9,951 bases of DNA from an uncultured Pseudomonadota bacterium (GCA_945483255.1 CALYRP010000022.1:1-9951), one strand, 5' to 3'; positions 1-6,386 are shown, counted from the first letter of the stretch. A program made the numbers and translations. The notes: generated by a model from the sequence alone, not told the origin.

Positions 1-55
1 GAGCGCAACCTTGCCAAGGTTGAGGTCGAGGGTTCGAGCCCCTTTGCTCGCACCA
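1..55 (+). tRNA. tRNA-Gly(GCC), 5' part outside the window
   Basis: This is the 3' two-thirds of a tRNA. The anticodon stem pairs CAACC (6-10) with GGTTG (18-22) around loop TTGCCAA (11-17), which gives anticodon GCC (13-15), so glycine. The T arm is GAGGG (28-32), loop TTCGAGC (33-39) and CCCTT (40-44). The acceptor 3' strand is TGCTCGC (45-51), followed by discriminator A52 and an encoded CCA (53-55). The D-stem 3' strand GAGC is at 1-4, so the acceptor 5' strand and most of the D arm lie upstream of the window. All visible stems pair, so it should be functional. The sequence just downstream folds back on the tRNA 3' end and repeats it (see next entry). Confidence 0.93.
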
Positions 56-151
56 AAGTTTCGGTGCAAAAGTACCAAGTTTCGCAGCAAAGGGGCGAGA
101 ACCCGGAGGGTTGCGAGGCGAGCCGCAGGCGAAGTACTTTGCTCGCACCAA
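42..151 (+). repeat. tRNA-tail repeat: duplicated tRNA 3' end flanking a structured spacer
   Basis: The last bases of the tRNA (CTTTGCTCGCACCAA, 42-56) recur exactly at 137-151, 95 bp downstream. The spacer is GC-richer than its surroundings and full of symmetry. AGTTTCGGTGCAAAAG (57-72) and AGTTTCGCAGCAAAGG (78-93) are imperfect direct copies. GCAAAGGGG (87-95) is the exact reverse complement of CCCCTTTGC in the tRNA (39-47). GGTGC..AAAAGTAC (63-75) can pair with GTACTTTGCTCGCACC (134-149). TTCGC (81-85) pairs with GCGAA (129-133), and AACCC-GGA-GGGTT (100-112) forms a tight inner hairpin. No integrase or gene fits inside. It could be a dispersed tRNA-associated repeat, a remnant attachment site, or a processing/termination structure for the tRNA transcript. 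The structure is seen directly; the function is unknown. Confidence 0.7.
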
Positions 152-170
152 GATTCAGGGTGGGAAACAA

Positions 171-203
171 ATGAAATTAAATATTAAACGTTTTTTTAAT
201 TAA
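171..203 (+). other. possible 10-codon leader ORF (MKLNIKRFFN)
   Basis: An ATG at 171 opens a 10-codon frame ending in TAA (201-203). It sits between the tRNA-tail repeat and the hairpin terminator in front of lysS, and a weak purine-rich stretch (GGTGGGAAA, 159-167) precedes it. Two of the ten residues are lysine, which is suggestive for a leader of a lysyl-tRNA synthetase gene. Such a short frame in AT-rich DNA can easily arise by chance, so this is only a candidate leader peptide. Confidence 0.15.
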
Positions 204-228
204 AGGTGCGACCATCCAAACAATTGTG

Positions 229-256
229 ACGGACGCACTTTCTGCGTCCGTTTTTT
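229..256 (+). terminator. strong hairpin terminator directly upstream of lysS
   Basis: A perfect 9-bp stem ACGGACGCA (229-237) / TGCGTCCGT (243-251) with loop CTTTC is followed by a T-run (251-256). This is a textbook intrinsic terminator for the tRNA transcript. It ends only 25 nt before the lysS ATG, which leaves no room for a promoter in between. lysS must therefore be reached by transcription passing through this hairpin, so it may act as an attenuator. GTGCG at 206-210 can pair with CGCAC at 234-238 in the terminator 5' arm, a possible though short anti-terminator. Confidence 0.85.
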
Positions 257-281
257 AATAAATAAACAAAAGGCCAAAACA

Positions 282-1748
282 ATGTCAGAAAACACAAATA
301 TATCTACGAACGAATTAACCGCGCGTATGCAAAAGGTTGAAAATATTAAACAACGCGATGGGGTTGTTTGGAAAGATAAATTTGATCGTTCTCATAAAAT
401 AAGCGAAGCCCGCGAATTAGCAGATGAAACCCCAGTAAAATTGGCAGGTCGCATAACAGCACTTCGTTGGTTGGGTAAATTAATGTTTGGCCGTATTTAT
501 GATATCGAAGGTGAAATTCAATTTTCTATGTCCCGCGAAGAATTAGGCGAAGAAAATTACAAATTTATGAAAACCAATGTTGATATGGGTGATTTTATTG
601 GTATCACAGGAACGCTTTATCATACAACGGCTGGTGAATTAACTGTTCGTGTTTCTAATTATGAAATCTTGGCCAAGGCTTTGCGTCCACTTCCTGAAAA
701 ATATCACGGTTTAACCGACACAGAAACACGTTATCGCCAAAGATATTTGGATATTATTTCTAATCCAGAAGCCCGCGAAGCATTACTGGGACGTTTCAAA
801 ATGACACATAACTTGCGCGAATTCATGAACAGAAACGGATTCTTGGAAATCGAAACACCAATTATGCAAAATATTGCATCTGGTGCGGCGGCAAAGCCAT
901 TTACAACACATCATAATGCTTTGGATGCAGATTTTCAGTTGCGTATTTCGCCTGAATTATTCTTAAAGCAGGCAATCGGTGCTGGTTTTGATCGCGTTTA
1001 CGAAGTCGCCAAAGATTTCCGTAACGAAGGCATGGATGCAATGCACCTGCAAGAATTTACAATGATTGAATGGTATGCTGCATATTGGGATTACAAACGC
1101 AATATCGATTTTACATGGCAAATGGTCCAAGAATTGATTCAAAAGGCGCGTGGTACATTACAAATAGAATACCAAGGCACAATGCTGGATTTTTCTAAAT
1201 ATGAAATGATAGATTATACCGCAAAAATGAATGAATTGTTTGGATGTGATATTCTGGAATTTGATGATGTAGATAAATTGCGCAAACAATTATACGACAA
1301 CGGTATGTTTCCAGCTGGTGAATTGGATGATTTGAAATCAATTCCGACATTGGTTGATTATGTTTATAAACGCAAAATCCGCAATCAGATTGTTCAACCA
1401 ACATTCCTTTATAATTATCCGACATATATGGTTCCGCTTGCGCGACATAATGATGAAGATGACAGACGGTTGGATATGTATCAATTATTGGTTGCCGGTG
1501 GCGAATTGTGCAAAGGTTATTCTGAATTAGTTAACCCAATGCAACAATTGGCGGCTTTTGAAGAACAGGCAAAAAATATTGCCGGAGGCGAAGAAGAAGC
1601 ATTTAATCCAGATAACGATTTTGTTCGTGCGATGGAACATGGCTTTCCACCAATTTCTGGCGTTGGTATGGGGATTGATCGTTTGGCAATGATTGTGTTT
1701 AATCAACCAACAGCGCGCGATGTTATATTGTTTCCAATCATGAAATAA
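282..1748 (+). CDS. lysS: lysyl-tRNA synthetase, class II (LysS)
   Basis: Charges tRNA-Lys with lysine in the cytoplasm (ATP-dependent, EC 6.1.1.6). The 488-aa length is close to the usual ~500 for bacterial LysS. Residues ~52-130 form the OB-fold anticodon-binding domain. The class II catalytic core follows: motif 1 around FLEIETPIMQ (187-196), motif 2 at FRNEG..MHLQEFTMIEWY (246-265), the active-site segment ELCKGYSELVNP (408-419), and motif 3 GVGMGIDRLAMI (460-471), with the typical end near ARDVILFP. The start is supported by AAAAGG at 268-273, 8 nt before ATG. The motif 2 loop reads MDAMHLQEFT where most bacterial LysS have a form like IS.RHNPEFT, so this is a divergent branch. The next gene begins 10 nt after the stop and is probably cotranscribed. 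AspRS and AsnRS are the related class IIb enzymes, but the overall pattern fits LysRS. Confidence 0.93.
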   Translation: MSENTNISTNELTARMQKVENIKQRDGVVWKDKFDRSHKISEARELADETPVKLAGRITALRWLGKLMFGRIYDIEGEIQFSMSREELGEENYKFMKTNVDMGDFIGITGTLYHTTAGELTVRVSNYEILAKALRPLPEKYHGLTDTETRYRQRYLDIISNPEAREALLGRFKMTHNLREFMNRNGFLEIETPIMQNIASGAAAKPFTTHHNALDADFQLRISPELFLKQAIGAGFDRVYEVAKDFRNEGMDAMHLQEFTMIEWYAAYWDYKRNIDFTWQMVQELIQKARGTLQIEYQGTMLDFSKYEMIDYTAKMNELFGCDILEFDDVDKLRKQLYDNGMFPAGELDDLKSIPTLVDYVYKRKIRNQIVQPTFLYNYPTYMVPLARHNDEDDRRLDMYQLLVAGGELCKGYSELVNPMQQLAAFEEQAKNIAGGEEEAFNPDNDFVRAMEHGFPPISGVGMGIDRLAMIVFNQPTARDVILFPIMK

Positions 1749-1758
1749 GGGTTTTTAC

Positions 1759-3159
1759 ATGTCAAATAATGGCATTGATGTTTTTAGAGCAAGCAAATTA
1801 CACGATGAAAAGAATTTGGCAATTATCCAAGATGCGTATGACGAAGGCCGCATAGATAATGCAACACGCGAATATTTGGTAAATCTTTATACTGATTCAA
1901 TGGATTGGTTCCGCGAAGTGTTCCTTTATATTGGTAAATGTTTTGGTGCGCCAAAGGCGGCTGTGCGTGCATACGATTATGAAAATGATTGTGCGGTAAA
2001 TACCCCAATTACAATTTCTGATATTAATCCAATGGAACCATATTTGGTTAATCACCGTCTGGACGAAGACCCGATGCGTAATCAATTTTTTGTTTCAACA
2101 CATGGTCATCAAATCGATTTGGCTGTTTCTTCGATTGTTACGGTTATTGTTGGTGCGCAAAAAAGTGTTTCGCGTGCAATTGATAAAATCACAGGTAAAT
2201 ATTATAACGATTACGTGAACGAAGTTGCACAAACCGCATATGATGTAATTGCACGCACAGAACGCGTCGCATCTGCCAAGGCAATATCGGATAAGATACA
2301 CGAAGCCTTTGCGAAAACATTTATCACAGATGCGTCAACGAATGTTTTAAGAATAATTGGTTCTGGGCACGAAAAGATTTCCGCAGAATTGGTTCGTGCA
2401 TTGGATAAAGTTCGTACCCCGTATGCACGATTGGAAGATGTTTGGCGTATTAAATGTTTGTTTGACCTGGTGCCCCAGGCACGCACATTTATTGAACGCA
2501 TTTGTAACATGTGGCCAGATAAAATTATTGCTGTTCGTGATAAATTCTTTGATATAACGAATCCGCGTGGATATCGTGATGCTAAATTGATTTTGAATAT
2601 CGGGGATAAAGATAAAATAATTCCAATGGAAATTATTTGTAATGTTCGAACGTTCTTTGAATTTGAACATCAAACACATAGTGCGTATGAACAATCAAGA
2701 CGTGCTGAAACTAAAAAAATGAAATCTGTGGCGCAAATTGAAAACAAAACAGAAACCTTGCATTTGGAAGGCATCAAAAAATATAATTCGATAATTTGTG
2801 ATTGCGTCGAAGATTTGTTTGATCGTATTGGGTGGAATATTTTATACAGCGTCAAAGACCAAGACATGTTATTTGACGGTTTTCCAAAAATACAAACAAT
2901 ATATTATCCACAGAAAATCACAGACATTATCTTGGAAAAGGTTGATAATGCCGTTGAAAATGAAGTGTTTTATGTGCAAAATGCGCCGACTCGTTTGACC
3001 AAGGACCAAGAAATAAGAATCTTTCGTTGGATGGCAAAATTTATATTGGTGTCTGCGATGCCTTATTCATATGCAGATTGGTCGGTGCCAACCGATACGA
3101 TGGCGGGTAAATTCTTTAATTTCATAATGAAAGAATTACAAAGATATTATAAAAAATAG
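1759..3159 (+). CDS. unknown 466-aa protein with a possible RelA/SpoT-like nucleotidyltransferase core
   Basis: I do not recognise this as a named family. Three segments are visible. Residues 1-195 are mixed and unassigned. Residues ~196-315 have the layout of a RelA/SpoT synthetase fold: a basic helix region (HEKISAELVRALDKV, 204-218), then LEDVWRIKCLFD (225-236) where the family has a conserved D.xxxR strand, NPRGYRDAKL (268-277) resembling the NGYxSLH substrate loop, MEIICN (290-295) with the acidic strand residue E291, and FEFEHQTHSAYEQSR (300-314) resembling the ...AE..H..Y segment. Residues 316-466 are charged and helix-rich. There is no HD hydrolase motif, membrane segment or signal peptide. 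The GYxSLH histidine is missing, so activity and substrate are uncertain; it may be degenerate or modify something other than GDP/GTP. SD-like AAGGG overlaps the lysS stop. The gene ends in TAG and is followed at once by a terminator, so lysS and this gene look like one transcript. Confidence 0.8.
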   Translation: MSNNGIDVFRASKLHDEKNLAIIQDAYDEGRIDNATREYLVNLYTDSMDWFREVFLYIGKCFGAPKAAVRAYDYENDCAVNTPITISDINPMEPYLVNHRLDEDPMRNQFFVSTHGHQIDLAVSSIVTVIVGAQKSVSRAIDKITGKYYNDYVNEVAQTAYDVIARTERVASAKAISDKIHEAFAKTFITDASTNVLRIIGSGHEKISAELVRALDKVRTPYARLEDVWRIKCLFDLVPQARTFIERICNMWPDKIIAVRDKFFDITNPRGYRDAKLILNIGDKDKIIPMEIICNVRTFFEFEHQTHSAYEQSRRAETKKMKSVAQIENKTETLHLEGIKKYNSIICDCVEDLFDRIGWNILYSVKDQDMLFDGFPKIQTIYYPQKITDIILEKVDNAVENEVFYVQNAPTRLTKDQEIRIFRWMAKFILVSAMPYSYADWSVPTDTMAGKFFNFIMKELQRYYKK

Positions 3160-3161
3160 GG

Positions 3162-3195
3162 CAAAGGGGGATAAGATTTTATCCCCTTTGTTTTT
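3162..3195 (+). terminator. intrinsic terminator of the lysS transcript
   Basis: CAAAGGGGGATAA (3162-3174) pairs with TTATCCCCTTTG (3179-3190) with one bulged G, followed by TTTTT (3191-3195). It starts 2 nt after the stop codon of the 466-aa gene and so closes the lysS operon. Confidence 0.88.
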
Positions 3196-3197
3196 AC

Positions 3198-3227
3198 TTG
3201 CGTTTTATTTCTATATTAATGTAAAAT
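3198..3227 (+). promoter_or_regulatory. sigma70-like promoter of the cold-shock gene
   Basis: TTGCGT (3198-3203) and TAAAAT (3222-3227) are separated by 18 bp. They lie just after the preceding terminator and about 60 nt before the cold-shock ATG. The predicted transcript start (~3234) coincides with the left arm of the stem-loop at 3235. Confidence 0.6.
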
Positions 3228-3234
3228 ATACATA

Positions 3235-3259
3235 GGTTGTTGATAAACATACAACAACC
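3235..3259 (+). promoter_or_regulatory. stem-loop at the 5' end of the cold-shock mRNA
   Basis: GGTTGTTG (3235-3242) and CAACAACC (3252-3259) are perfect 8-bp inverted copies with a 9-nt AT-rich loop. They sit right at the predicted transcript start. The structure could be a 5' stabilising hairpin, a temperature-responsive leader, or an operator for a dimeric regulator. Long structured leaders are known for cold-shock genes in other bacteria; the role here is inference. Confidence 0.5.
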
Positions 3260-3286
3260 ATTAACTGCATAACAAAGGACCACATT

Positions 3287-3526
3287 ATGCGTCAAGGAAA
3301 GGTAAAATGGTATAACGGCAAGAAATGCTTCGGCTTTATTGCCCCAGACACACCAAATGAAGATGGAAACACAGATGATGTATTTGTTCACTCGTCTGCA
3401 TTAAAGGCCGCAGATATTCGCTTTTTAAATGAAAACGATATCGTCGAATTTGAAGAAGAAGTCAGAAACGGAAAATTATCTGTTACAACTTTGAAATTAA
3501 TACAAAGGGACGAAGAATCTGCCTAA
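3287..3526 (+). CDS. cold-shock domain protein (CspA family)
   Basis: Small single-stranded RNA/DNA-binding OB-fold protein of 79 aa, expected to act as a cytoplasmic RNA chaperone. It starts MRQGKVKWYNGKKCFGFI, with the RNP1 motif KCFGFI (13-18; family form K.GFGFI) and RNP2 DVFVHSSAL (31-39), then the usual acidic middle and a VTTLKLI last strand. Its length is slightly above the ~67-70 aa of CspA because of a short ...QRDEESA tail. An AAAGGA ribosome site (3275-3280) lies 6 nt before the ATG. It is transcribed alone from its own promoter. The frame stays open after the TAA for 34 more codons rich in Arg, Lys and Glu, so the protein may have lost or may conditionally gain a basic tail (see next entry). 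Confidence 0.92.
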   Translation: MRQGKVKWYNGKKCFGFIAPDTPNEDGNTDDVFVHSSALKAADIRFLNENDIVEFEEEVRNGKLSVTTLKLIQRDEESA

Positions 3527-3631
3527 AGATTTCAAGAACGTCGCGCTGAACGTCGTCGCGCACGCGAAGAACGCAAAGCCCACGAACAAAAGAAAGAAAA
3601 ACGTGGATTCGCATTCTGGAAAAAAAAATAA
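3527..3631 (+). other. in-frame basic extension downstream of the cold-shock stop codon
   Basis: Directly after the TAA at 3524-3526 the same frame runs 34 codons to another TAA (3629-3631). The reading is strikingly protein-like: ERRAERRRAREERKAHEQ, then a Lys-rich run ending GFAFWKKK. It uses CGT/CGC/GAA/AAA codons like the neighbouring genes. There is no ATG or convincing start and no ribosome site of its own. The simplest readings are a recent nonsense change (GAA, CAA or AAA to TAA) in a cold-shock gene with a basic disordered tail, a base-calling error, or stop-codon readthrough. TAA ends other genes here, so wholesale recoding is excluded. Confidence 0.55.
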
Positions 3632-3647
3632 ATAAAATTATTTTTTT

Positions 3648-3669
3648 AAACCACCCAATTGGGTGGTTT
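3648..3669. terminator. bidirectional terminator between the cold-shock gene and xerC
   Basis: AAACCACCC-AATT-GGGTGGTTT is a fully palindromic 9-bp stem. It has a T-tract on the plus side (3667-3672) and an A-rich run on the other side (T-tract on the minus strand, 3641-3647 region). It ends 1 nt before the xerC stop codon and serves both convergent transcripts. Confidence 0.88.
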
Positions 3670-3670
3670 T

Positions 3671-4588
3671 TTAATCATTGCTTTGTGCCAATGGATGTGC
3701 GTGTTTATATGCATCCATAATTTCAGCCATATTAACCTTGGTATATAATTGTGTGGTGGAAAGCGACGAATGCCCCAATAATTCTTGCAGACTTCTTAAA
3801 TCTGCACCACCAGCCAACAGGGCGGTCGCAAATGTATGGCGCAATGCATGCGGTGTTACATAATCAGGTAATTGTAAATAATGGCGCAGGTTTTCTACGA
3901 CTTTTTCTGCCATGCGTGGTGACATAGGAAGCCCCCGAACGCTGCGGAAAAGGGAATCGTCACCCCGCGTGCCAAACGGATTAATTTTCATATATTTTTC
4001 AATTGCAACATTTACCGCAGGCAATACTGGAACAATTCGTTCCTTGTTTCCTTTGCCAATAATGCGCAATGAATTTGGTGCATTTGCGACATCAATATTT
4101 TTTAATGACAACGCTTCACTTATGCGCAGACCGCATCCGAATATCAATACAACCAATGCCCAATCGCGTGCCGCAATCCATGGTTCATTGTTATCAATCG
4201 CACGAATTGCATCGTGCATATCAGACACATCTGTTGTTTCAATTGCTTTTGATAATTTGCGTTCAACCTTTGGCGAAGATATTAACCCAATTGCATCGTT
4301 TTGTATGTTTTTATATCGTGCCAACCATTTATAAAATGTTCGCAACGAAGACAATGCGCGTGCCGTTGATTTATGTGTTAATTCGCGTTTTGCGCGATCA
4401 GCCATCCATGCACGAAATGAAAAAGTATCACATTTTGCAATATCGCTTAATTCAACATTGCCGTCATTAAATCGCGCAAAAAAGTTTGTAAAATCGCGAA
4501 TATCAGATTCATATGCCGTGGCGGTATTTGTTGAATAATTTTTCGTATTCAACAAATAATCATTAAATTCGCCAATTACATCATTCAT
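3671..4588 (-). CDS. xerC: tyrosine recombinase XerC/XerD family
   Basis: Site-specific recombinase that resolves chromosome dimers at dif near the terminus, working with a partner Xer protein and FtsK. The 305-aa length is normal. The N-terminal SAM-like core-binding domain covers ~1-100 (YSTNTATAYESDIRDF; LSSLRTFYKWLARYKNI). The C-terminal catalytic domain carries the full set: R155 in CGLRISEAL, K179 in IGKGNKER, H247 and R250 in HALRHTFAT, H273 in LLGHSSL, and nucleophile Y282 in TTQLYT. Its ATG overlaps the TGA of the upstream SIMPL gene (ATGA), implying translational coupling. A housekeeping role fits better than a phage integrase: the length is standard and no att site or phage genes are nearby. 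XerC versus XerD cannot be settled with certainty. Confidence 0.88.
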   Translation of the reverse strand: MNDVIGEFNDYLLNTKNYSTNTATAYESDIRDFTNFFARFNDGNVELSDIAKCDTFSFRAWMADRAKRELTHKSTARALSSLRTFYKWLARYKNIQNDAIGLISSPKVERKLSKAIETTDVSDMHDAIRAIDNNEPWIAARDWALVVLIFGCGLRISEALSLKNIDVANAPNSLRIIGKGNKERIVPVLPAVNVAIEKYMKINPFGTRGDDSLFRSVRGLPMSPRMAEKVVENLRHYLQLPDYVTPHALRHTFATALLAGGADLRSLQELLGHSSLSTTQLYTKVNMAEIMDAYKHAHPLAQSND

Positions 4589-5319
4589 TTTATTTCAAAT
4601 GTGGCCGATACATTAACTGTGATTTCTGTATCTTTGCCGACAATGCTGCCGCCGGTATCGAATGTTGCACCAGTTGCCTTGGCAGACATATCCATTAATC
4701 TGTAATTTGCAGTTGGTCTTTCACCATAAGAAATATTATCATAAGACACAGACAATAATTTTCCGGCCTTTAATTTGTCACCAACAACCAAAGCATTCGC
4801 GCGTGCGCGTGCATCGTCCAGTGCGACAGATAAACATTTATCAAGCGCTGGTTTCAGTGCTTCGCTTGACGTGAACATGCGCAGGTTTTCAGTGTAAACA
4901 TCACTTTCACCGGCAAATTTATTTAACACACCTTCGATAATTTCAGGGTTATTTGCCGAAACTTCGACAGCAATACGTGTTTCAATTCCCAGATTTTCAG
5001 ATTTCTGCAATTCATGATTCCATTCGCTTTTTTCGTATGAATTGAATTCAGTAGTTTGCATCTTTACATCAATTGTTTTCAAATATTCAGTAATGGCGGC
5101 AATTTTTTCAGTTGCTTTTTTCATTGAAACAGCCGCATTTTTATCCAAAGTTGTTACACGTAAAGTGATTGCTGTTCTGTCTTTTGGAACAGATGTCAAA
5201 CATTCACCACTAACATTAATTTTACGAATTTCTGTTGGTTTATCAAATATACCAAAAACCAAATCAACGATTGCAGTTGCACCGATAATTCCGGCAGTTA
5301 ACATCAATGTCTTTTTCAT
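4585..5319 (-). CDS. SIMPL-domain (DUF541) exported or anchored protein
   Basis: A 244-aa protein with an N-terminal hydrophobic segment (LMLTAGIIGATAIVDLVFGIF, about residues 5-25) after MKKT. This suggests a signal anchor or uncleaved signal peptide, so it is probably periplasmic and membrane-tethered. Residues ~33-243 match the SIMPL/DUF541 pattern: INVSGE start, D.A.I.LRV, a helix with A..K..E.I..I...L, DVKMQTTEF..., then LDDARARANALVVGDKLKAGKLLSVS, which is the most typical block of the family, and a closing ITVNVSATFEI. The family's biochemical role is not established. An AAAGGAG ribosome site precedes the ATG. It lies 18 nt after trpS and overlaps xerC by 4 nt, so it is in the trpS operon. 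Confidence 0.85.
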   Translation of the reverse strand: MKKTLMLTAGIIGATAIVDLVFGIFDKPTEIRKINVSGECLTSVPKDRTAITLRVTTLDKNAAVSMKKATEKIAAITEYLKTIDVKMQTTEFNSYEKSEWNHELQKSENLGIETRIAVEVSANNPEIIEGVLNKFAGESDVYTENLRMFTSSEALKPALDKCLSVALDDARARANALVVGDKLKAGKLLSVSYDNISYGERPTANYRLMDMSAKATGATFDTGGSIVGKDTEITVNVSATFEIK

Positions 5320-5337
5320 TTCTTCTTCTCCTTTTGT

Positions 5338-6330
5338 TTAACCCAACATTTTCTTTTTAACTTTTGCGATTGTCTTTGATGCGACAAATCTTGCTTTTTG
5401 CGCACCATCTGCCAATATTGCATCAATTTCAGATGTATTAGCCATCAATCTTTCGTATTCGGCACGTGGCGCAGCCAACACAGAATCTATCTTTTCAAAT
5501 AATATTGTTTTTGCCGTTCCGTATCCCATGCCCCCATCAACGAACATTTTGCGTAATTCTGCAATTTCAGATTCGTTTGCGAAATGTTTATATAATTGGA
5601 ATATAGTTGATGTATCTGGGTCTTTTGATTCTTCGGGTGTTTTAGAATCAGTGATGATGCGCATAATTTTCTTTTTTAATTCATTGCTTGGCGCAAACAA
5701 AGGAATGGTGTTGTCATAAGATTTGCTCATCTTGCGTCCATCAAGCCCAGGTATCAATCCAGCATCTTCACCAATCACAGGTTCTGGTAATTTAAATGTT
5801 TCGCCATATGTGTTGTTAAAATATCCAGCAATATCACGTGCAAATTCAACGTGTTGCTTTTGATCTTTGCCAACTGGTACAATGTCAGAATTATAAAGCA
5901 AAATATCAGCCGCCATCAAAATAGGGTATGTGTAAAGTCCCATATTAACCCCTGTATCCACATCTGCGCCCATTTCCGTATTCTTTTCAACGCATGCCTT
6001 ATAAGAATGTGCACGGTTCATTAAACCCTTTGGTGTGACATTCATTAAAAAGTTAGATAATTTATATATTTCATCAATATCAGATTGACGAAACAAAATT
6101 GTATTTTCCAGATTTAATCCCATCGCAATCATTAACGCGGCAATTTCATATGTGTGTTGTTTGATTTCTTTGGCATTATGGACAGCATTCAATGCGTGTA
6201 AATCTGCAATAAACATAAAAGTTTTATGCGATTGCGACATTTTTATCAATGGCTTTAACGCCCCAATATAGTTTCCCATATGGGGTGTCCCAGTTGGTTT
6301 AATCCCGGTTAAAACAATTTTATCATCCAT
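5338..6330 (-). CDS. trpS: tryptophanyl-tRNA synthetase
   Basis: Attaches tryptophan to tRNA-Trp (EC 6.1.1.2); class Ic Rossmann-fold enzyme, 330 aa as usual. It has a HIGH-type motif PHMGN (16-20) after LTGIKPTGT, the tRNA/Trp-site region MGLYTYPILMAADILLY (130-146), PVGKDQKQHVEFARDIA (152-168), and the KMSKS loop RKMSKSYDN (199-207). The same frame is open further upstream to 6636, but that would overlap rpsD by 206 bp with non-conserved sequence. ATG 6330 is right because AAAGG (6339-6343) sits 8 nt before it, a promoter lies at 6355-6383, and the protein begins exactly at the conserved first strand. The MGLYTYPILMAADILLY/PVGKDQ.QH style resembles the second bacterial TrpS lineage rather than the usual alphaproteobacterial form (from memory). 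Confidence 0.93.
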   Translation of the reverse strand: MDDKIVLTGIKPTGTPHMGNYIGALKPLIKMSQSHKTFMFIADLHALNAVHNAKEIKQHTYEIAALMIAMGLNLENTILFRQSDIDEIYKLSNFLMNVTPKGLMNRAHSYKACVEKNTEMGADVDTGVNMGLYTYPILMAADILLYNSDIVPVGKDQKQHVEFARDIAGYFNNTYGETFKLPEPVIGEDAGLIPGLDGRKMSKSYDNTIPLFAPSNELKKKIMRIITDSKTPEESKDPDTSTIFQLYKHFANESEIAELRKMFVDGGMGYGTAKTILFEKIDSVLAAPRAEYERLMANTSEIDAILADGAQKARFVASKTIAKVKKKMLG

Positions 6331-6354
6331 AATTATAACCTTTGTATCAAATGA

Positions 6355-6383
6355 ATTATAGCACTGATATATTAAAAAATCAA
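6355..6383 (-). promoter_or_regulatory. sigma70 promoter of trpS-SIMPL-xerC
   Basis: On the minus strand TTGATT (6383-6378), a 17-bp spacer and a perfect TATAAT (6360-6355) lie 25 nt before the trpS ATG. The -35 box lies immediately after the T-tract of the rpsD terminator. Confidence 0.82.
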
Positions 6384-6386
6384 AAC

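Noticed and set aside
137..151. A second tRNA gene suggested by the CTTTGCTCGCACCA copy
   Set aside because: Only the acceptor 3' end is present; no T arm, anticodon arm or D arm precedes it.
3524..3526. Recoding of TAA to an amino acid across the organism
   Set aside because: TAA ends lysS, rpsD, trpS and xerC at their expected C-termini, so at most this one site is read through or mutated.
3912..4334. Plus-strand 140-codon frame opposite xerC
   Set aside because: xerC on the other strand has every catalytic residue; this frame resembles no protein and lacks a ribosome site.
3671..4588. The tyrosine recombinase as an integrase of a mobile element at the tRNA
   Set aside because: It is about 3.5 kb from the tRNA, embedded in a housekeeping operon by a 4-nt overlap, and has the length and motifs of XerC/D.
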